Source of the DNA: Gonatopus flavifemur
Taxonomy: Eukaryota; Arthropoda; Insecta; Hymenoptera; Dryinidae
DNA length: 64,000 nt
NCBI GenBank assembly: GCA_018340375.1
Contig: JAFFJZ010000010.1
Location: forward strand, 10,974,001-11,038,000
Reading direction: 5' to 3'
In this document: piece by piece, positions 1 to 11,690 of the stretch
Layout of the letters: every line of letters starts with the position of its first letter
How positions within the stretch are numbered: the stretch's first letter is position 1
Translations under genes and position numbers: made by a program
Notes under the pieces: model-generated
Databases searched by the model: none
Seen by the model: the letters and a program-made list of their open reading frames with translations, nothing else
Told to the model about the DNA's origin: nothing

Positions 1-27
1 GGAAGCAACGAAACAATGCTTCCACAG
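1..27 (+). CDS. candidate 3' part of an exon (partial, unidentified)
   Basis: The window opens with 27 bases that end in CACAG followed directly by GTAAGC, a strong 5' splice-site match. Frame 1 is open and reads GSNETMLPQ up to the junction. The next candidate exon at 247-338 is open in the matching phase. The product is not recognised, and chance donor matches are common, so this is weak evidence for a gene that begins left of the window. Confidence 0.25.
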
Positions 28-246
28 GTAAGCATCACCGTCTATGGCATGAGTTTGGGATTCCTGTCAAGTACGATGATAATTGCATGATAATATTGAT
101 AGTATTATGATTGTTGTTATCAAAACCTCTCACTCCAAATTCTATTCAAGATTATGCAGTGGTTGGTGCGATTATCAGACACGTTCTCAATATAATCCAC
201 CACGATTCCTCGGGAGGAAGGGTTACTCTCTATCATTCCATTAAAG

Positions 247-338
247 TCACTTGAACAGGACAGTCCGTTCGTGCGTGGCGGAAGAACTGGTCTCACTTAC
301 GGTCTTGCGTATTCTCTCCTGCGGACACGATTTGCAAG
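247..338 (+). CDS. candidate small exon (unidentified)
   Basis: This stretch is bounded by a modest acceptor (ATTAAAG) and a donor (GCAAG followed by GTGCGTG). It is open in the phase expected after the 1-27 candidate exon, and includes the string SPFVRGGRTGLTYGLAYSLL. It is richer in GC than its surroundings. No family is recognised and the acceptor lacks a good pyrimidine tract. It could equally be non-coding sequence. Confidence 0.22.
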
Positions 339-1557
339 GTGCGTGATATTTTTTCTAACTATTTATTGGATTGATGTAGGTGATACATCGATTAGAAAAA
401 TACATTCTGATAGAGAAGAGTAAAAAATCATAGAAATATAAATTTATATCACTATTGGCTGGAGAGAGGGTTGTTTGTTTTCCCATCAAAGTTAGTGATT
501 CTTGCTGACGTGGATTGAAAATCAACATAAATGTTCATATAAATTTAGAGACATCAAATACAAAAAAGCGCTGTTTGATTCTATAAGGATTTTTCATTTA
601 ATTTTTATGGATCTCAATTTCGGATTTCAAAGGATATAAACCGAGGGTTGTGAATTTTTTGATTAGAAGTCATGAATTCATATTAGATATTCGATACACC
701 GGAATAATTATTTGGCGCAAAAGGATTATTTTTATCGATTAATTATGTTATGTTTATCGATCGATCAGAGCATTTTTGCAAGGAATTAGTTTTCCTGCGT
801 GTCGTTTAGAAATTGGTAAGTTTATTTGAAATGTGAAAAAATAATAAATTTCTGAAAATACAAAGTTAATTTAATAAATAAATATAATAAGAAATTATAT
901 TTGACTATAATTTGATATTTCAATATTTTATCATGAAGAATTTATGTGTGTTAATCCATGTGTATGAAAATGTGTGAAGATAATGACAAAATAAGGGAAT
1001 TTAAGATAGATACTGCATTCGAGGGTTATGCTCAGGGACAAAAATTACAGAAATTGTGAATTCTCATAATGATTCACAAGGATATAACGTGATGTTACAT
1101 CCTGTAAAATTTCACATCACACGATTAATGAATGAGATATCTCATTCCTAATAAAAATTAATATCTGCATTCCTCCGCATTTTTCTGATTGTCCAAAATC
1201 TGACAGGAATGAAGAGATTCCTTTCAAATTTCGGACCTTTTCAGAGTAATGTGGAGGATCATTTTTATTAGGGATTCTACTGAAAACATATCGGAAACAT
1301 TTATTGCTGAATTGAAAAAGTGTCTTCGTTTTACAATTAATTCTAGCCGCATGGCAGAATACATGAATAATGAAGAGAAAGAGAACTTTGAAGTTTATGT
1401 GACTATAAAAATGACGTGATGTATACATTGACCTCAAGTAGGTATTATTTGCCCCATGTCTATACATATAATGAATTTGAATTCATTGATTAAATTCATT
1501 CAACTGGATTGATTATCATTTTCTAAATTCAATTATTCGATTGAAAATTACTATTAA
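339..1557. other. AT-rich intergenic or intronic DNA, nothing recognised
   Basis: I see no coding signal, RNA gene or clear repeat boundary. Short open frames on the minus strand have no family features and AT-driven composition. Confidence 0.5.
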
Positions 1558-2270
1558 GGGGTAACACCACAGTGACCTCTCCAAAAATAACGCTTTTTCA
1601 GATTTTTTTTTTCGAAAATTAGAAAGTTCCTATTCAAATTGAACTACGTGAAGTTTCACGTTCAATAGTAGTGAACTTTCGCTACTATTAAAGTACAAAA
1701 TAATTTTTTTGTGGAATTTTATTGTGAAGAATGGTGGCTTGACAGGTGAATGACTGGAGCACTGTGAAAATTCATGGTCATGCGGTGGGATAAATAACTC
1801 AGTCCAGAATTGACGTAGAACACAGAACCAAAAATAATTATTTTCTGTAATCCAAAAGCTAGTGAAATACGTATCCGTTTTGAAAAATGTGCATTTTCCA
1901 CGAAATGGCATAGGTTTGAAGAAAAAAGTAGAATTTTCACCCTAAATTTCGTTAATCAAACTTGAATAAAAAACGTAAATATCAATATTTCGAAAAACCC
2001 GTACGTATTTCACTGGATAATCATATCACGAATACAATAAAAAAACCCCGAGGTGATTGATTGAAAATTGGCGGAGCTAGAGCTCCCACCGACTTTCGAC
2101 ATACTGTTTTGAAATAAACGCGTTTAAAGTTTCTGTAACAGTTGAGTCGTGCGTGTTTTGTCGGACCTATGTTTGTAGTTTACGGTATATCATTTTCAGG
2201 TCCTCAAAGAGTAATTTAAGCCAAAAACAAATTTTTTGATTTTTTTCAAATTCCACTGTGGTGTTGGCCC
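1558..2270. mobile_element. TTAA-flanked non-autonomous element (piggyBac-type MITE)
   Basis: The element is flanked by TTAA on both sides (1554-1557 and 2271-2274). Its ends form an inverted repeat: GGGGTAACACCACAGTG on the left and CACTGTGGTGTTGGCCC on the right. The length is 713 bp and no transposase is encoded. A TTAA duplication with G/C-rich ends is the signature of piggyBac-type transposition. The interior is AT-rich and unremarkable. Confidence 0.75.
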
Positions 2271-3327
2271 TTAAAAGGAGTATATGATAGAAATCCTTAA
2301 TCGGCTGATCCGCTGAATAAAGTATGCAGTCGGGTAACTCGTGTAGATATTTACAACCTCACCGTAGCGAGTATGGGAGGTTGTTGTCCTTTGCATCCAT
2401 TCAACAACATTCTGCTTCTGTTTTATTCGGTCAACGTTTCGGCATACACCCAGTAAATGGTTATCAGGATCTCGAGCGGCGACATACTAACAGTAAATTC
2501 AAGTACAACACAAATAGAAAATACTCACATCGTCATTACCTTCAATTGATTACACAAGGTAGGTTGTAGAAGTTCCAGTTATCTCGTTAGCGAATCCTCA
2601 TTCGTGGACATGGAATTATCTTGCTAGGATAAATAACGCCATTGAGGCTTGAAATATACTTCCGTTTCATCCGATCCTAATTAATGATGCCGCGGATAAA
2701 TGAGATCACGAGAAGAAAAAAGATAGACCAGATTAATGTATCCAATCATTGCGAATATATATATATATATATTTCTTCATATTTTAGAAATGACACGATT
2801 CCATTGGAAAACGAATAAGTTGTTATAATCAATTCGATGATTATTTTTTTTTTATTAATTCTTTTGATGGGTCTATGTTTTATGGTATTTATGGGGTGAA
2901 TTTTCCAATGGATGAACAGAAATATTTCATTCCTGAGATCTAAAAGAATAAAAAATCAAGGATTTTATACTATTCAATTCCGCAAATGAACTTGCCCCAT
3001 TTGAGGAATATTTTCATCAATTCCGAGGAGGATTGTGAAATCAGATCGATTGCAAAATTTCAACCCTTGAATCAAAATTCAAAAAAGAGTACACACAGTT
3101 GTCTTTTGTACGAAGGAAAAAATCTGATCTCGATGGGAACTTTTCGCTGAGGCAGTAAATGTACAACAAAGTATTCACTATAAAAGCAATCTTGCGGCAG
3201 CAAGAGGCATTGAAGGACCATCAGCGGCCAATCAAACTGCCATTAATAATTGTTAGTAGAGAAATATGTCAACTCCCCCAGCAAAAATGTATTTGCTAGT
3301 CTCTATATAATACTGAAAATTTTGTTA
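2271..3327. other. Intergenic DNA with an AT microsatellite and a repeat relic
   Basis: No gene is recognised. An (AT)n run lies at about 2757-2772. The segment at about 3190-3253 (CATTGAAGGACCATCAGCGG and following bases) resembles the small elements at 38811-38908 and 61143-61249, so it is probably a relic of that family. Confidence 0.4.
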
Positions 3328-3491
3328 CCCGAGAAAAAAAGATCAGATCTACTGAGATCTACGGGGATCCAAAGAGATCTCCAGAAATCTTTTTGAATTT
3401 TCCTATATTTTTTTGGATTCCTTGCAAAATTGGAATCTTTGGAAGTGAGTGGATATCAGAAAACTCCAAAGATTTAATCTTTTCTCTCGGG
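3328..3491. mobile_element. CCCGAGAAAAA-end MITE, AGATCT word
   Basis: The 164-bp element begins CCCGAGAAAAAAAGAT and ends ATCTTTTCTCTCGGG, with TA on both sides as the presumed target duplication. The interior repeats the word AGATCT and its variants (AGATCTACTGAGATCTACGG). No protein is encoded. Confidence 0.75.
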
Positions 3492-4255
3492 TAATTCAGC
3501 GAGAAATTTTCTCTTTCAGTTCATCTCTTTTTCAGCAGTCCGGTTAGTTGTGGCAGCGAATTTTTAGTTGAATCAGCAAAAAAATTCGATATTTCATACA
3601 TAATAATTAATTTTTCAACGAATTTTGCTGGATTATCAGAAAGCAAATTTGGAATTTCAGAAAAGTTTTGAAAAATATCAATAAAATTTGTTGAAAAATT
3701 TCTTAGTCTTATGAATTTTTGTTCATTATAAGTCGAACGTCCATATGTTGTATATTTGGTGAGGAGCTGCATTATAACCCGTCATTCACCTCGACAAATC
3801 GCAGGTCAAGAACCTTCCTTCTACGGTAGAGAATAAAATTAATAAGTTAAGCTGATTATCAAACAATAGGTGGCCAAATATTTACTGACAGAATAAAAAT
3901 GTTGCGATTAACGTTTAATTTGAATAAGACAACATTTTGAATAATTCTACTGTTATTGGCCGGGAGAATGTTATTGAATTTAATTTCCGTGAACCATAAT
4001 TTTGGGATTAATAACATCAAAAAGATCTTCGATTCTACAAAATCGATTCGAAGTTACAAACTGGGGTGAAATGTTATGTGAGGTGGGATAATATGTATGA
4101 ACTAAACGAGTCGTCTAGGCGATCGTGCCTTTTTCAGGGAAACCCTACCATTTGTGGAGATGAAATGTGAATAATTATGAATTCATCATTAATTATTTGA
4201 CAAATAAACTTCTCAGGGTAAAAGAAAACAGTGAGTGATACTGCACGTGCAATAA
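3492..4255. other. AT-rich DNA, nothing recognised
   Basis: The segment 3500-3780 has many GAAAAATTT-like words and loose inverted symmetry, but I cannot set element ends. No gene is visible. Confidence 0.35.
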
Positions 4256-5063
4256 CCCATGCAGGTATTGCCAAGATTGAAAAAAACCCAAGCTTGTCCC
4301 AAGGTTGGGACATGTATCAGAAACAAACCTCCGTGAAGAACAATTGGTTCAATATTGTTCCATGATTGTTCCGTTGTCCCCAATGGATAGTCAGTCATGG
4401 TACATTTGTTCATATTCTTGAAATGGTCACTACATTTGGTACAAGCTTGGCACAAGTGTAAAAATTGAGCATTCGTTGAGAACAATTGTGCCAATATTGC
4501 CCACATGAGTGGCACAATGTTTATAAATATTGACTGAATTTTGAATTTACGATGGCTGAAGACTTACCATAATTAATCCTACACACTAGTTTTACACACC
4601 AAGCTAGATTTTATTGATCTAAGTAATGATAGAACTTCACTTAATGGTAATAGGATACTTTATGGTATTTCAGTGAGATCTTATTAGTTTAGTTTGAGCA
4701 TAATTGATTGAAATATCAAAGAACGCAAATTTTCCAATGATCATACAAGCTTGTCTCAGTCTTGTCACATTTGTCTATTGTTTTAAGATAATTCATGTAC
4801 GGTATTCTGAGGGAGTAAGTCATGAACTGAAATATGAATTAATTACTTTTTTCATCCATGTCTGCGATCAAAGAAGCATTGGTTGATGCTTGGTGAATGA
4901 ATTGGACCGGGCCTGGCAAAACCCCTGACCCAAGCTTGTCCTGATCATTGTCCTTGTCATTCCCAAGTCTCGGCCAAGTTTGGTAAATTGTTCAAGACAA
5001 GTCTCGGCAGGTCTTGTGCCAGGCTTGGTCCATCATTAAGCCGTTGGTTCATACACACATGTG
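4256..5063. mobile_element. 800-bp TIR element, copy A of three
   Basis: The left end is CCCATGCAGGTATTGCC and the right end is CATACACACATGTG, an imperfect inverted repeat of about 13 bp. Homologous copies lie at 17231-17993 (opposite orientation) and 59101-59903 (same orientation). The left part carries sequence such as CAAGCTTGTCCCAAGGTTGG. The right part carries the CAAGTCTCGGCAGGTCTTG block. Open frames in this repeat occur in all three copies but with disagreeing stops, so they are not taken as genes. The element ends only about 190 bp before the first coding exon of the carboxypeptidase. Confidence 0.75.
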
Positions 5064-5251
5064 AATTTGATAGACGACAGACGTTCAATAATAATCCTCG
5101 AGAATAAATAATGAATTCTTCGGACCTCAATTGAACTGTTCCTGAATTGGTGTGCTATGTGGGATAAGACAATAAATAAATACAAATGATTCAGTATAAA
5201 ATAATTTTTATTTATATTATATTCTGGACTGTTTATTGTTTCAGGATCATC
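5064..5251 (+). promoter_or_regulatory. Upstream region and 5' splice context of the carboxypeptidase
   Basis: A good 3' splice site (TTTATTGTTTCAG, ending at 5244) lies seven bases before the ATG. The 5' untranslated region is therefore probably split, with a further non-coding exon upstream that I cannot place. No convincing TATA box is visible, so the promoter is not located. Confidence 0.35.
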
Positions 5252-8200
5252 ATGTGGCAAATCGTGATTCTTTGTTTGTTCGGGTTAACAGCCGCCGAAA
5301 AATTAACTTTCGATAATTACCGCGTCTTTAGATTGGTACCGACAGATGCTGAGCAGTTGCAGACCCTTCAGGAATTGCAAATTACGAAACCAGAAGTGAG
5401 TTTATATGAATAAATACATTCGAAGTAGTCATGATTTGTTATTTAAGTTTGCTGTAGATTTTCAACAAAAGTCTTCCCGGAGTTCTAGAAAAGTTGCTCA
5501 GTATGCAGGAAGTTCAAAATTCAAGCATAAAAATCAAAAAGGCATGTTGAATTTTATCGTCCCCAGTAGAAATCACTCTACCGATTCTCTAGGTTATTAC
5601 AAGGCCTTGAGCGATATGGAAATCCCTCACGAGGACCTGGGCAGGCCCTGAAAGGCCTAGAAAGTGGTTGTAATGATTTCCGCTAGGGATATTCTGATAT
5701 TTAATTCATCACTTCGAATTCACTTTCAATAAATCCTGTCAGAACGGACCATCTATAGTACCCATTGAACTGAAAATGCTGAGGACATCAGTACCCTGGT
5801 GAAAATAAAGCGGTGAAGGCATAAGCTATGAGTCATCAAGGCATAATTTAGGAGGGAATCGGAACATTTTCCACGCTCCATTTGTTTCAATATTCACTTC
5901 TTTCACTTTTGAATTTTCTCTAGAGTAAATTTGGAAATGAAGAAATCAAACTACTAACCAATGAAGAATATTTGCTATAACCATTCACATTCTAATCATC
6001 GTATAAATCGATCTGAAAAAAAAAATAATGAGGGATTGTAGAGTCATTCGAGGAATGAATGGGAGATGTAATTTACTTTATTATATTTGAACACGTGGTG
6101 TATAAACGCGGAAATGAAGCTGTGATCCTGTGAAAATGTGAACAGATCATCTATCTCTCATCCATGTAGTATCAAAAACACAGCTTTATACAGGTAAACA
6201 ATTTATAAAATAATATACAAAAAGCTTATATGTTTCTAGTATTCATTTTGGAAAGGACCATCTCGAATCAACAACGCGGTGGATCTTATGGTCGCACCCG
6301 ACAATTTGGAAGATTTTGCAGCATTGATGGATTCATCTGGTTTATCTTATCAAACGGTCATTGAGAATGTCCAAGATCTGATCAACGAAGAAGCAGAATC
6401 AACGATGACGACTCAAGATGAATCACGTCTTACTAATTTTACTTTTTCAAAGTATCATACTTTGGAGGAGATATACGGATACTTGGATAATTTGGCTAAT
6501 GCTCATCCTGGGAAAGTGGAAGTCGTAGCAGCTGGTAAAACTTACGAGGGCCGTGAAATTAAAGGTGTCAAGTTGACTTTCGGGCAAAACAAGCCTGGTA
6601 TTTTCATCGAAGCTGGCATTCACGCGAGAGAATGGATCACTCCAGCTACAACGCTTTACATTATTGATCAATTATTGAATAGCAAAGATGAGAATGTCAG
6701 AGCACTTGCTGAATCGCACAATTGGTTCATCTTTCCAAGTTTCAATCCTGATGGTTATGTTTACACGTATACAAAAGTAAGTTCTTAGCTATGTCACGAT
6801 ATATTTCATTGAAGGAACAAGTGATAGGGAAACACAAGAGATTTGGGAATACTCGGGCAGTTGGTACAGGTCTCGATTGCTGAGACCCCATTTGAGTTCT
6901 GATAAAGTATTGATATTCTCATGCTCTAATATAGTATGTTATTCCGCGAAATTCGTTGAACAGAAAAGATTATGAGCCTGAGACCTGTGAGCCCAGAATA
7001 ATTCTGTTTTCTCAGTCAAGATCACGCAATATTTCGTTTCGTACAAATGAATATTGCGATTATTCAGCACTCTTTAAGGCACTTACAGTGAAATTTGTCC
7101 CTACAAAAAGCCTTGAAATGACCCGGAGGGTAGCTCAAATCACTGTTGCTGGGGTCTCCTTAAATAATCGAGTACTTGGACATAGAATACCGCATGGAGC
7201 GTACGTTTACTGTTTACTGTCCGCCTCGGTCTGGACGTACTGCGGATTAGTGCTGTATCGCTTCTCATATCTTTCGAAACTAACTTTGCGGGCAAGCGAT
7301 TTTTGTTTTAATAAAAAAGTTGTTGCTTTAGTCAATTATTTGTTCATGACAACTTCCTACTCTGTCAGAAATCATTCTAGTTATTTTCTGGGCTATTACA
7401 AGCCCTTACTTATCCCTTACAAGGGTCTACACTGTAAAAAATTGGCGGTGTTAGAAAAAGTTCACACCAAAATGACATCGCATTTTTTACAGTTTACAGA
7501 TTGACTAGAGTGACTTCTACTGTAGTAATTATTTTTGAACCATCAAAATGAAGTTTTCCTCAATGTTTGTAGTAGTTTGTAGTCTTCCCTATTGCAAAAA
7601 TCCAGGTGGGAATCCAGGTACCCATCCGAAATCCCCATAGGAAGCTTGAAAATTCAGTTGGAACTCCTGGGAATCCATGATAAAAATTTCCCATGTGAGA
7701 AACCAGGTGGGAATTCACGTAGGAAACCATGGGATTCAAGCAAATCCATAGGAAACCATCCGAACTTCCTACAGGAAAACATGGGAGTCCATCTGGATTC
7801 CTGTATGGATTTCCACCTGGATTTTTTCAATAGGGTTCCGAAAACGTTTTCTCAAGTCACGCAGTGGGAACAACAAAAATCAATGATCCTTGTTACAGGA
7901 TCGTTTATGGAGAAAGACGCGCAAACCATACGGTCTCTGTCGTGGTGCTGATCCCAACAGGAACTGGGGATATAAGTGGATGAGTATGTTAATTTTTGTC
8001 CTCATATCAATCATTTTTACAAACGTGTATTATTTCATAAACCAGAATTTGCATAATAATTTGATCTAGGAGAAGAAATTTTCCATCAACGGAGCCACAA
8101 AATCCACACAGCACACCAAATCAGTAAAAGTTCATTGAGCGGTCAATTGAAGTTTGAAGAACCCATTATGTATTTTCCAGAATTCTTTTTCAACCCGTGC

Positions 8201-10325
8201 TGTGTGAAAAGTGATTCCTCGTAAATTTCCTAAAATACACCACCCCTCTGTATACTTCTTGTTATTTTGTTACGCGCCATGCCCTTGCTTATAGAGTACA
8301 ATACTTTCTGACAAAAATGATCTTATACTTCTAGGCGGTGGTGCTACTTTGTATCCTTGCGCAGAAACTCATGCTGGAAGTGCAGCGTTCTCCGAAATTG
8401 AAACTAAAACGATGTCCCAATACATTAAATCAATCTCTGATCAGTTCTACGCGTACATCTCCTTCCACAGTTATTCACAACTTTTATTATTCCCATATGG
8501 CCATACTAGAGAACATTTGGACAATTACGATGAAGAAGTGAGTATTGTTGAATGATTCTTCGATACAAGAATTCATACCCGAGTAGAAAAATTTTATTGT
8601 GATTGTGAGCAGTGATAGGGCTCACCTCATTTTGGCGTACCTGATCTAGTCCTGGTGGGGCCATGATTTGGCACGCCTGATAAGGATTAAGAAGATCTGG
8701 CTCTGATAGGTTGTAATTTGGAATGTCCTACTATAGTTCGTTACACCGGGCTCTGATACAACGGTGCGTTACATTCCATATCAGAGCCTGATTTGAAATG
8801 AAGCTTCCCAGATCTGGTCCTGACCGGACACCCAATATGAATTCCTACTCGGGTAGTTTTTACGCTATAATATTATTTTCGATAGTTCATCTTGCCAGGC
8901 AGCAATGCAGTGCTCTGAGGATGCGTTTATTGTATATTGCTATAAGCACCTTAACTGTATTCCCTATTGAAAAATTCCAAGAGAAACCGATAGGTGTAAT
9001 TCTATTGGAATCGATGGGTTTCTATCGATTTTCCGTGTCGTTTTGTCACAGTCGCTATGGGTTTCTATTGGATTTAATGTGAAAGTCAATATTTTATTGG
9101 TGCAATCGGTGAAAACTCATGAATACCGATGGGAAATAATTTTCTATTGGAAAACCATGTCGTTTTGTCAAGAGAATCTACGAGAATCTATTAAAATATA
9201 TTGAAATTTCTCAACAGGGTTGTTTCAGCGCGTTTTTCAGGCGCTTATGGCAATGTACAATGAACGCGTACTTAAAGCACTGCATTGTTGCTTGGGTTGG
9301 AAGTTTTAGATCCTTTGAACATTGGCACACATATTCCAGTTTAGTTTTTGCAAAAATTTTTTCGCAGTTGAGTTAATTGTTCTCTGATTTGTTTGGACCG
9401 AAGGTGCTAGTGGAGCCATGTTTTTGACATTTTGATTTTTTAGTTTCTTATGTTTGACCTGTGTATCAAAATACAACGTGATCTGATTTATTTACAGCTT
9501 GATATTGGTGAACAAACGATCAAAGCTTTATCTAAAAGATATGGAACGAAATACGTCACTGGGAACATCGCTGAAACAATTTGTAAGTACTACTGAATTC
9601 CCTACGCATGAATACTATAAATCGATTGTGAATATTCCAATCTTCAAGAGAGTCTGGGAGGTGCCTGAAATATGTGCGTAGCCTTCATTAGCTATAAGGG
9701 AAGACATCTTGAAGACAAGTTAAGGGAATACTAGCGGTGTAGCAGCTGCCAAATCGTTTATGACAAACTACAGCCGAACGTTTCATCAGAATCAACATAT
9801 CGCTCTGTACATCACTTCTCTGCTGTACAGAGCGATATTTTGTTTAATGTGAAATGTTCGCTCATAGTTGGTTTTGGATAAAAATTGGTCTAAAACTCAT
9901 CTAAAAGTGTTCTGAAACCTGCCTAAAAGATATCGCAAGACACAAAATGTGCACTGGACTGTACCTCCTATTCCGCGATTATAATGCAGCGTTTGGAATA
10001 ATTACCCATGAGAGAATCATCCTTTTTTTCATTGTTCCACTGAAGCACATTGGATCATAATTTTTAATATCCATTGAATCGTTTTTAATCCACCAAAATG
10101 TTTTGTTTTTTGTTTCTAACAGACGTAGCCAGTGGAAGTTCGGTGGACTGGGTGAAAGGAACTCTTCATAAGCCGATAACATACACTTACGAACTACGAG
10201 ACACTGGGCGGTATGGATTCATCCTCCCAGCCAATCAAATCATCCCGACAGGAGAAGAAACGATGGACTCTCTCGTCGCTATGTTCAAAGCATCGGCCAC
10301 TTACGGCTATCCAAAAAATCATTAA
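5252..10325 (+). CDS. Zinc carboxypeptidase A-type zymogen (peptidase M14A), six coding exons
   Basis: Coding exons are 5252-5395, 6240-6776, 7899-7983, 8335-8537, 9498-9582 and 10123-10325. All introns are GT-AG, in phases 0, 0, 1, 0, 1. The 418-residue product has a signal peptide (about residues 1-15, [15 protein letters not shown]), an activation propeptide to about residue 115, and a catalytic domain of about 300 residues, the usual layout for the family. By comparison with bovine carboxypeptidase A, the zinc ligands are H176 and E179 (in GIHAREW) and H300 (in SFHSYSQ). Substrate-binding residues are R178, R232, N247-R248, Y302 and Y352, and the catalytic base is E375 (in [11 protein letters not shown]). 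C241 and C264 match the conserved disulfide. Position 359, equivalent to Ile255, is Val, which predicts A-type cleavage of hydrophobic C-terminal residues rather than Lys/Arg. It is probably a secreted digestive or venom/hemolymph enzyme. It appears intact; only the 5' UTR and polyadenylation site are unplaced. Confidence 0.95.
5562..5688. mobile_element. AGTAGAAAT-end MITE in carboxypeptidase intron 1
   Basis: The ends CCCAGTAGAAATCACTCTA and GTAATGATTTCCGCTAGGG form an inverted repeat around about 127 bp with AGGCC/GGCCT words inside. It belongs with the elements at 21663-21939 and 22529-22749, which share the GTAGAAAT end. It lies wholly inside intron 1 (5396-6239). Confidence 0.6.
7367..7427. 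repeat. Half of an AGTAGAAAT-family element in intron 2
   Basis: The sequence CAGAAATCATTCTAGTTATT followed by GGGCTATTACAAGCCC matches the left part of the element at 22529-22749. No matching right end is present, because the next element begins at 7430. Confidence 0.45.
7430..7494. mobile_element. CACTGTAAAAA-end micro-MITE in intron 2
   Basis: Only 65 bp separate CACTGTAAAAAATTGGCGG from the inverted end CATTTTTTACAGT, with TA on both sides (7428-7429 and 7495-7496). The end matches the element at 45115-45297. CACTGTAAAAA termini with a 2-bp duplication are typical of animal EnSpm/CACTA-like transposons. Confidence 0.65.
7587..7835. mobile_element. CCCTRTTGAAAA-family MITE in intron 2, AATCCAGGTGGGAA word
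   Basis: The ends CCCTATTGCAAAAATCCAGG and CCTGGATTTTTTCAATAGGG are inverted repeats, with TT on each side. The 249-bp interior is almost entirely repeats of a word like GGAATCCAGGTGGG and CCATGGGA in both orientations. A 119-codon open frame running from this element into exon 3 (7899-7983) is an artefact of the repeat. Confidence 0.75.
8578..8853. mobile_element. CCCGAGTAGAAAAA-end MITE in intron 4, CTGATC word
   Basis: The ends CCCGAGTAGAAAAATTT and AATTCCTACTCGGG are inverted repeats with TA on both sides (8576-8577 and 8854-8855). The 276-bp interior repeats GGCTCTGATA, TATCAGAGCC and CCTGATCT. With the element at 8962-9219 it makes up more than half of intron 4. Confidence 0.75.
8962..9219. 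mobile_element. CCCTRTTGAAAA-family MITE in intron 4, TCTATTGGAAT word
   Basis: The left end is CCCTATTGAAAAATTCC and the right end is GAAATTTCTCAACAGGG, with TT on both sides. The interior of the 258-bp element repeats TTCTATTGGAAT and GATGGGTTTCTAT. The ends match 7587-7835, but the interior word is different. Confidence 0.7.
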
Positions 10326-10633
10326 CGAATCATTCAATCTAATCCTTCCAAATACTAACCTTTATACATCCCCACTTTCTGCCAGATAACAAATCCATTT
10401 CATTCAACAAGATTTTTTCTTGAATAATAGCGAAAAGTTAGAAAAAATCTAACCGATCGTCAGCTATATTTCACGACTGTGCCTTCTGTGTGGGTGGTTG
10501 AAGAATTTTGAGTAGTGAAAGATACTCGATTCGGCGAATATTTGATCCACCTCTATTCAAAGGTACTGGGAGAACTCGAATGCTCGAGCATTCACCTAAT
10601 ATACTTTAATTCAACCACTGCATACACGATCAT
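10326..10633 (+). other. 3' flank of the carboxypeptidase
   Basis: This should contain the 3' UTR. No AATAAA is seen close to the stop codon; an ATTAAA lies near 10880, but its use is uncertain. Confidence 0.3.
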
Positions 10634-10766
10634 CCCTTAGGGAAGTTTTCATCTTCCTTGCCAAATTTTCTATATTTTTTTTCCCCATATCTTCCTCAAA
10701 ACATGGAAGAAACTATGGAAATTTGGCAAGTTTATGGGAATGGACTGGGAAAACTTTTCTACGGGG
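10634..10766. mobile_element. CCCTTAGGGAAGTTTTC-end MITE
   Basis: Inverted ends CCCTTAGGGAAGTTTTC and GGAAAACTTTTCTACGGGG enclose about 130 bp. The interior repeats CCATATCTTCC, ATGGAAGAAACTATGGAAA and similar words in both orientations. The flanking dinucleotides do not match, so the exact ends are uncertain. Confidence 0.5.
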
Positions 10767-11690
10767 TTACGTGGAACAGTATGCCATTTTCAAAGGAAAT
10801 ATTCGTATTGGTAATTCTGTTGAAGTTCAAGTGCAATGAATGTGAATAACAATGCGCGCATTTGTATAAAATGCGTGTGAATTAAATGTACAGGGGAGAT
10901 TAGGGTAAATCCGCTACTTTAAGTTTTGAGAGCTATTGTAAACAATAACATAGAATATCGCATCAGGGGCTTGTGTATTCTTCAATCGTCATAAAAACCA
11001 TGAAGGAGAAGTGATAGATTCTTGGTGACTACAGGAAAAAGTTGCGTATCTAGGTCCTATGTTGAACGGTTTCTCCAACATCGCGATAGCTCATGTAAGG
11101 AAGTTATAGTTTAAAAAAGAAACGCTGGTGAATTTACCCCAGGCTCTTCTACATATGTTATTATTTTTATACTCGATCATCTCTGTGAAACAATAAATAT
11201 AATACTGAAAACCTAAGAATACATTTAATCGATATCCCTTGTCTCGTAACTGTGCCAGCAAATGAGACAATTCATTGATGAACATTCTTTATTTAATGTT
11301 TGGAATACTAAATATTTTACGAAGATATCCATTTGTTCTGAGCCTGGAGATATTCTTTTGAAATGCATGTGACCCTCTATGACTCATCCTATATTACTTT
11401 AGATGACAAGACATTTCATCGAAGATAATTAGGACAAAATATATCGAAACATACGACCGTTATATCTTACTCTAACAAATGGGAGTATTAGAATAGAAGA
11501 TACAAAGGGAACGGAAAGTAGAAGAAGGAGAAGAAACAGAGAAAAAAAAGATGAAACCAAAATACTGATCGTTAATCGGAACTGCAGCCTTGTAAATGCG
11601 TGTTATGATTCTTGGCCCACGAATCAAATCTGTGAGTGCCTCTACCTCCTGCTATTTTTTTGTTTCATTTTTTTCATTTTCATCGAGCAA
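10767..11690. other. AT-rich DNA, nothing recognised
   Basis: No coding exon or repeat boundary is seen. A purine-rich run (GAAGAAGGAGAAGAAACAGAG) begins near 11520. Confidence 0.4.

Noticed and set aside
6956..7504. 182-codon open frame in carboxypeptidase intron 2
   Set aside because: It crosses two repeat fragments, shows no motif, and the flanking true exons splice around it.
7592..7951. 119-codon open frame overlapping carboxypeptidase exon 3
   Set aside because: It runs from a MITE into the exon in a different frame from the true one.
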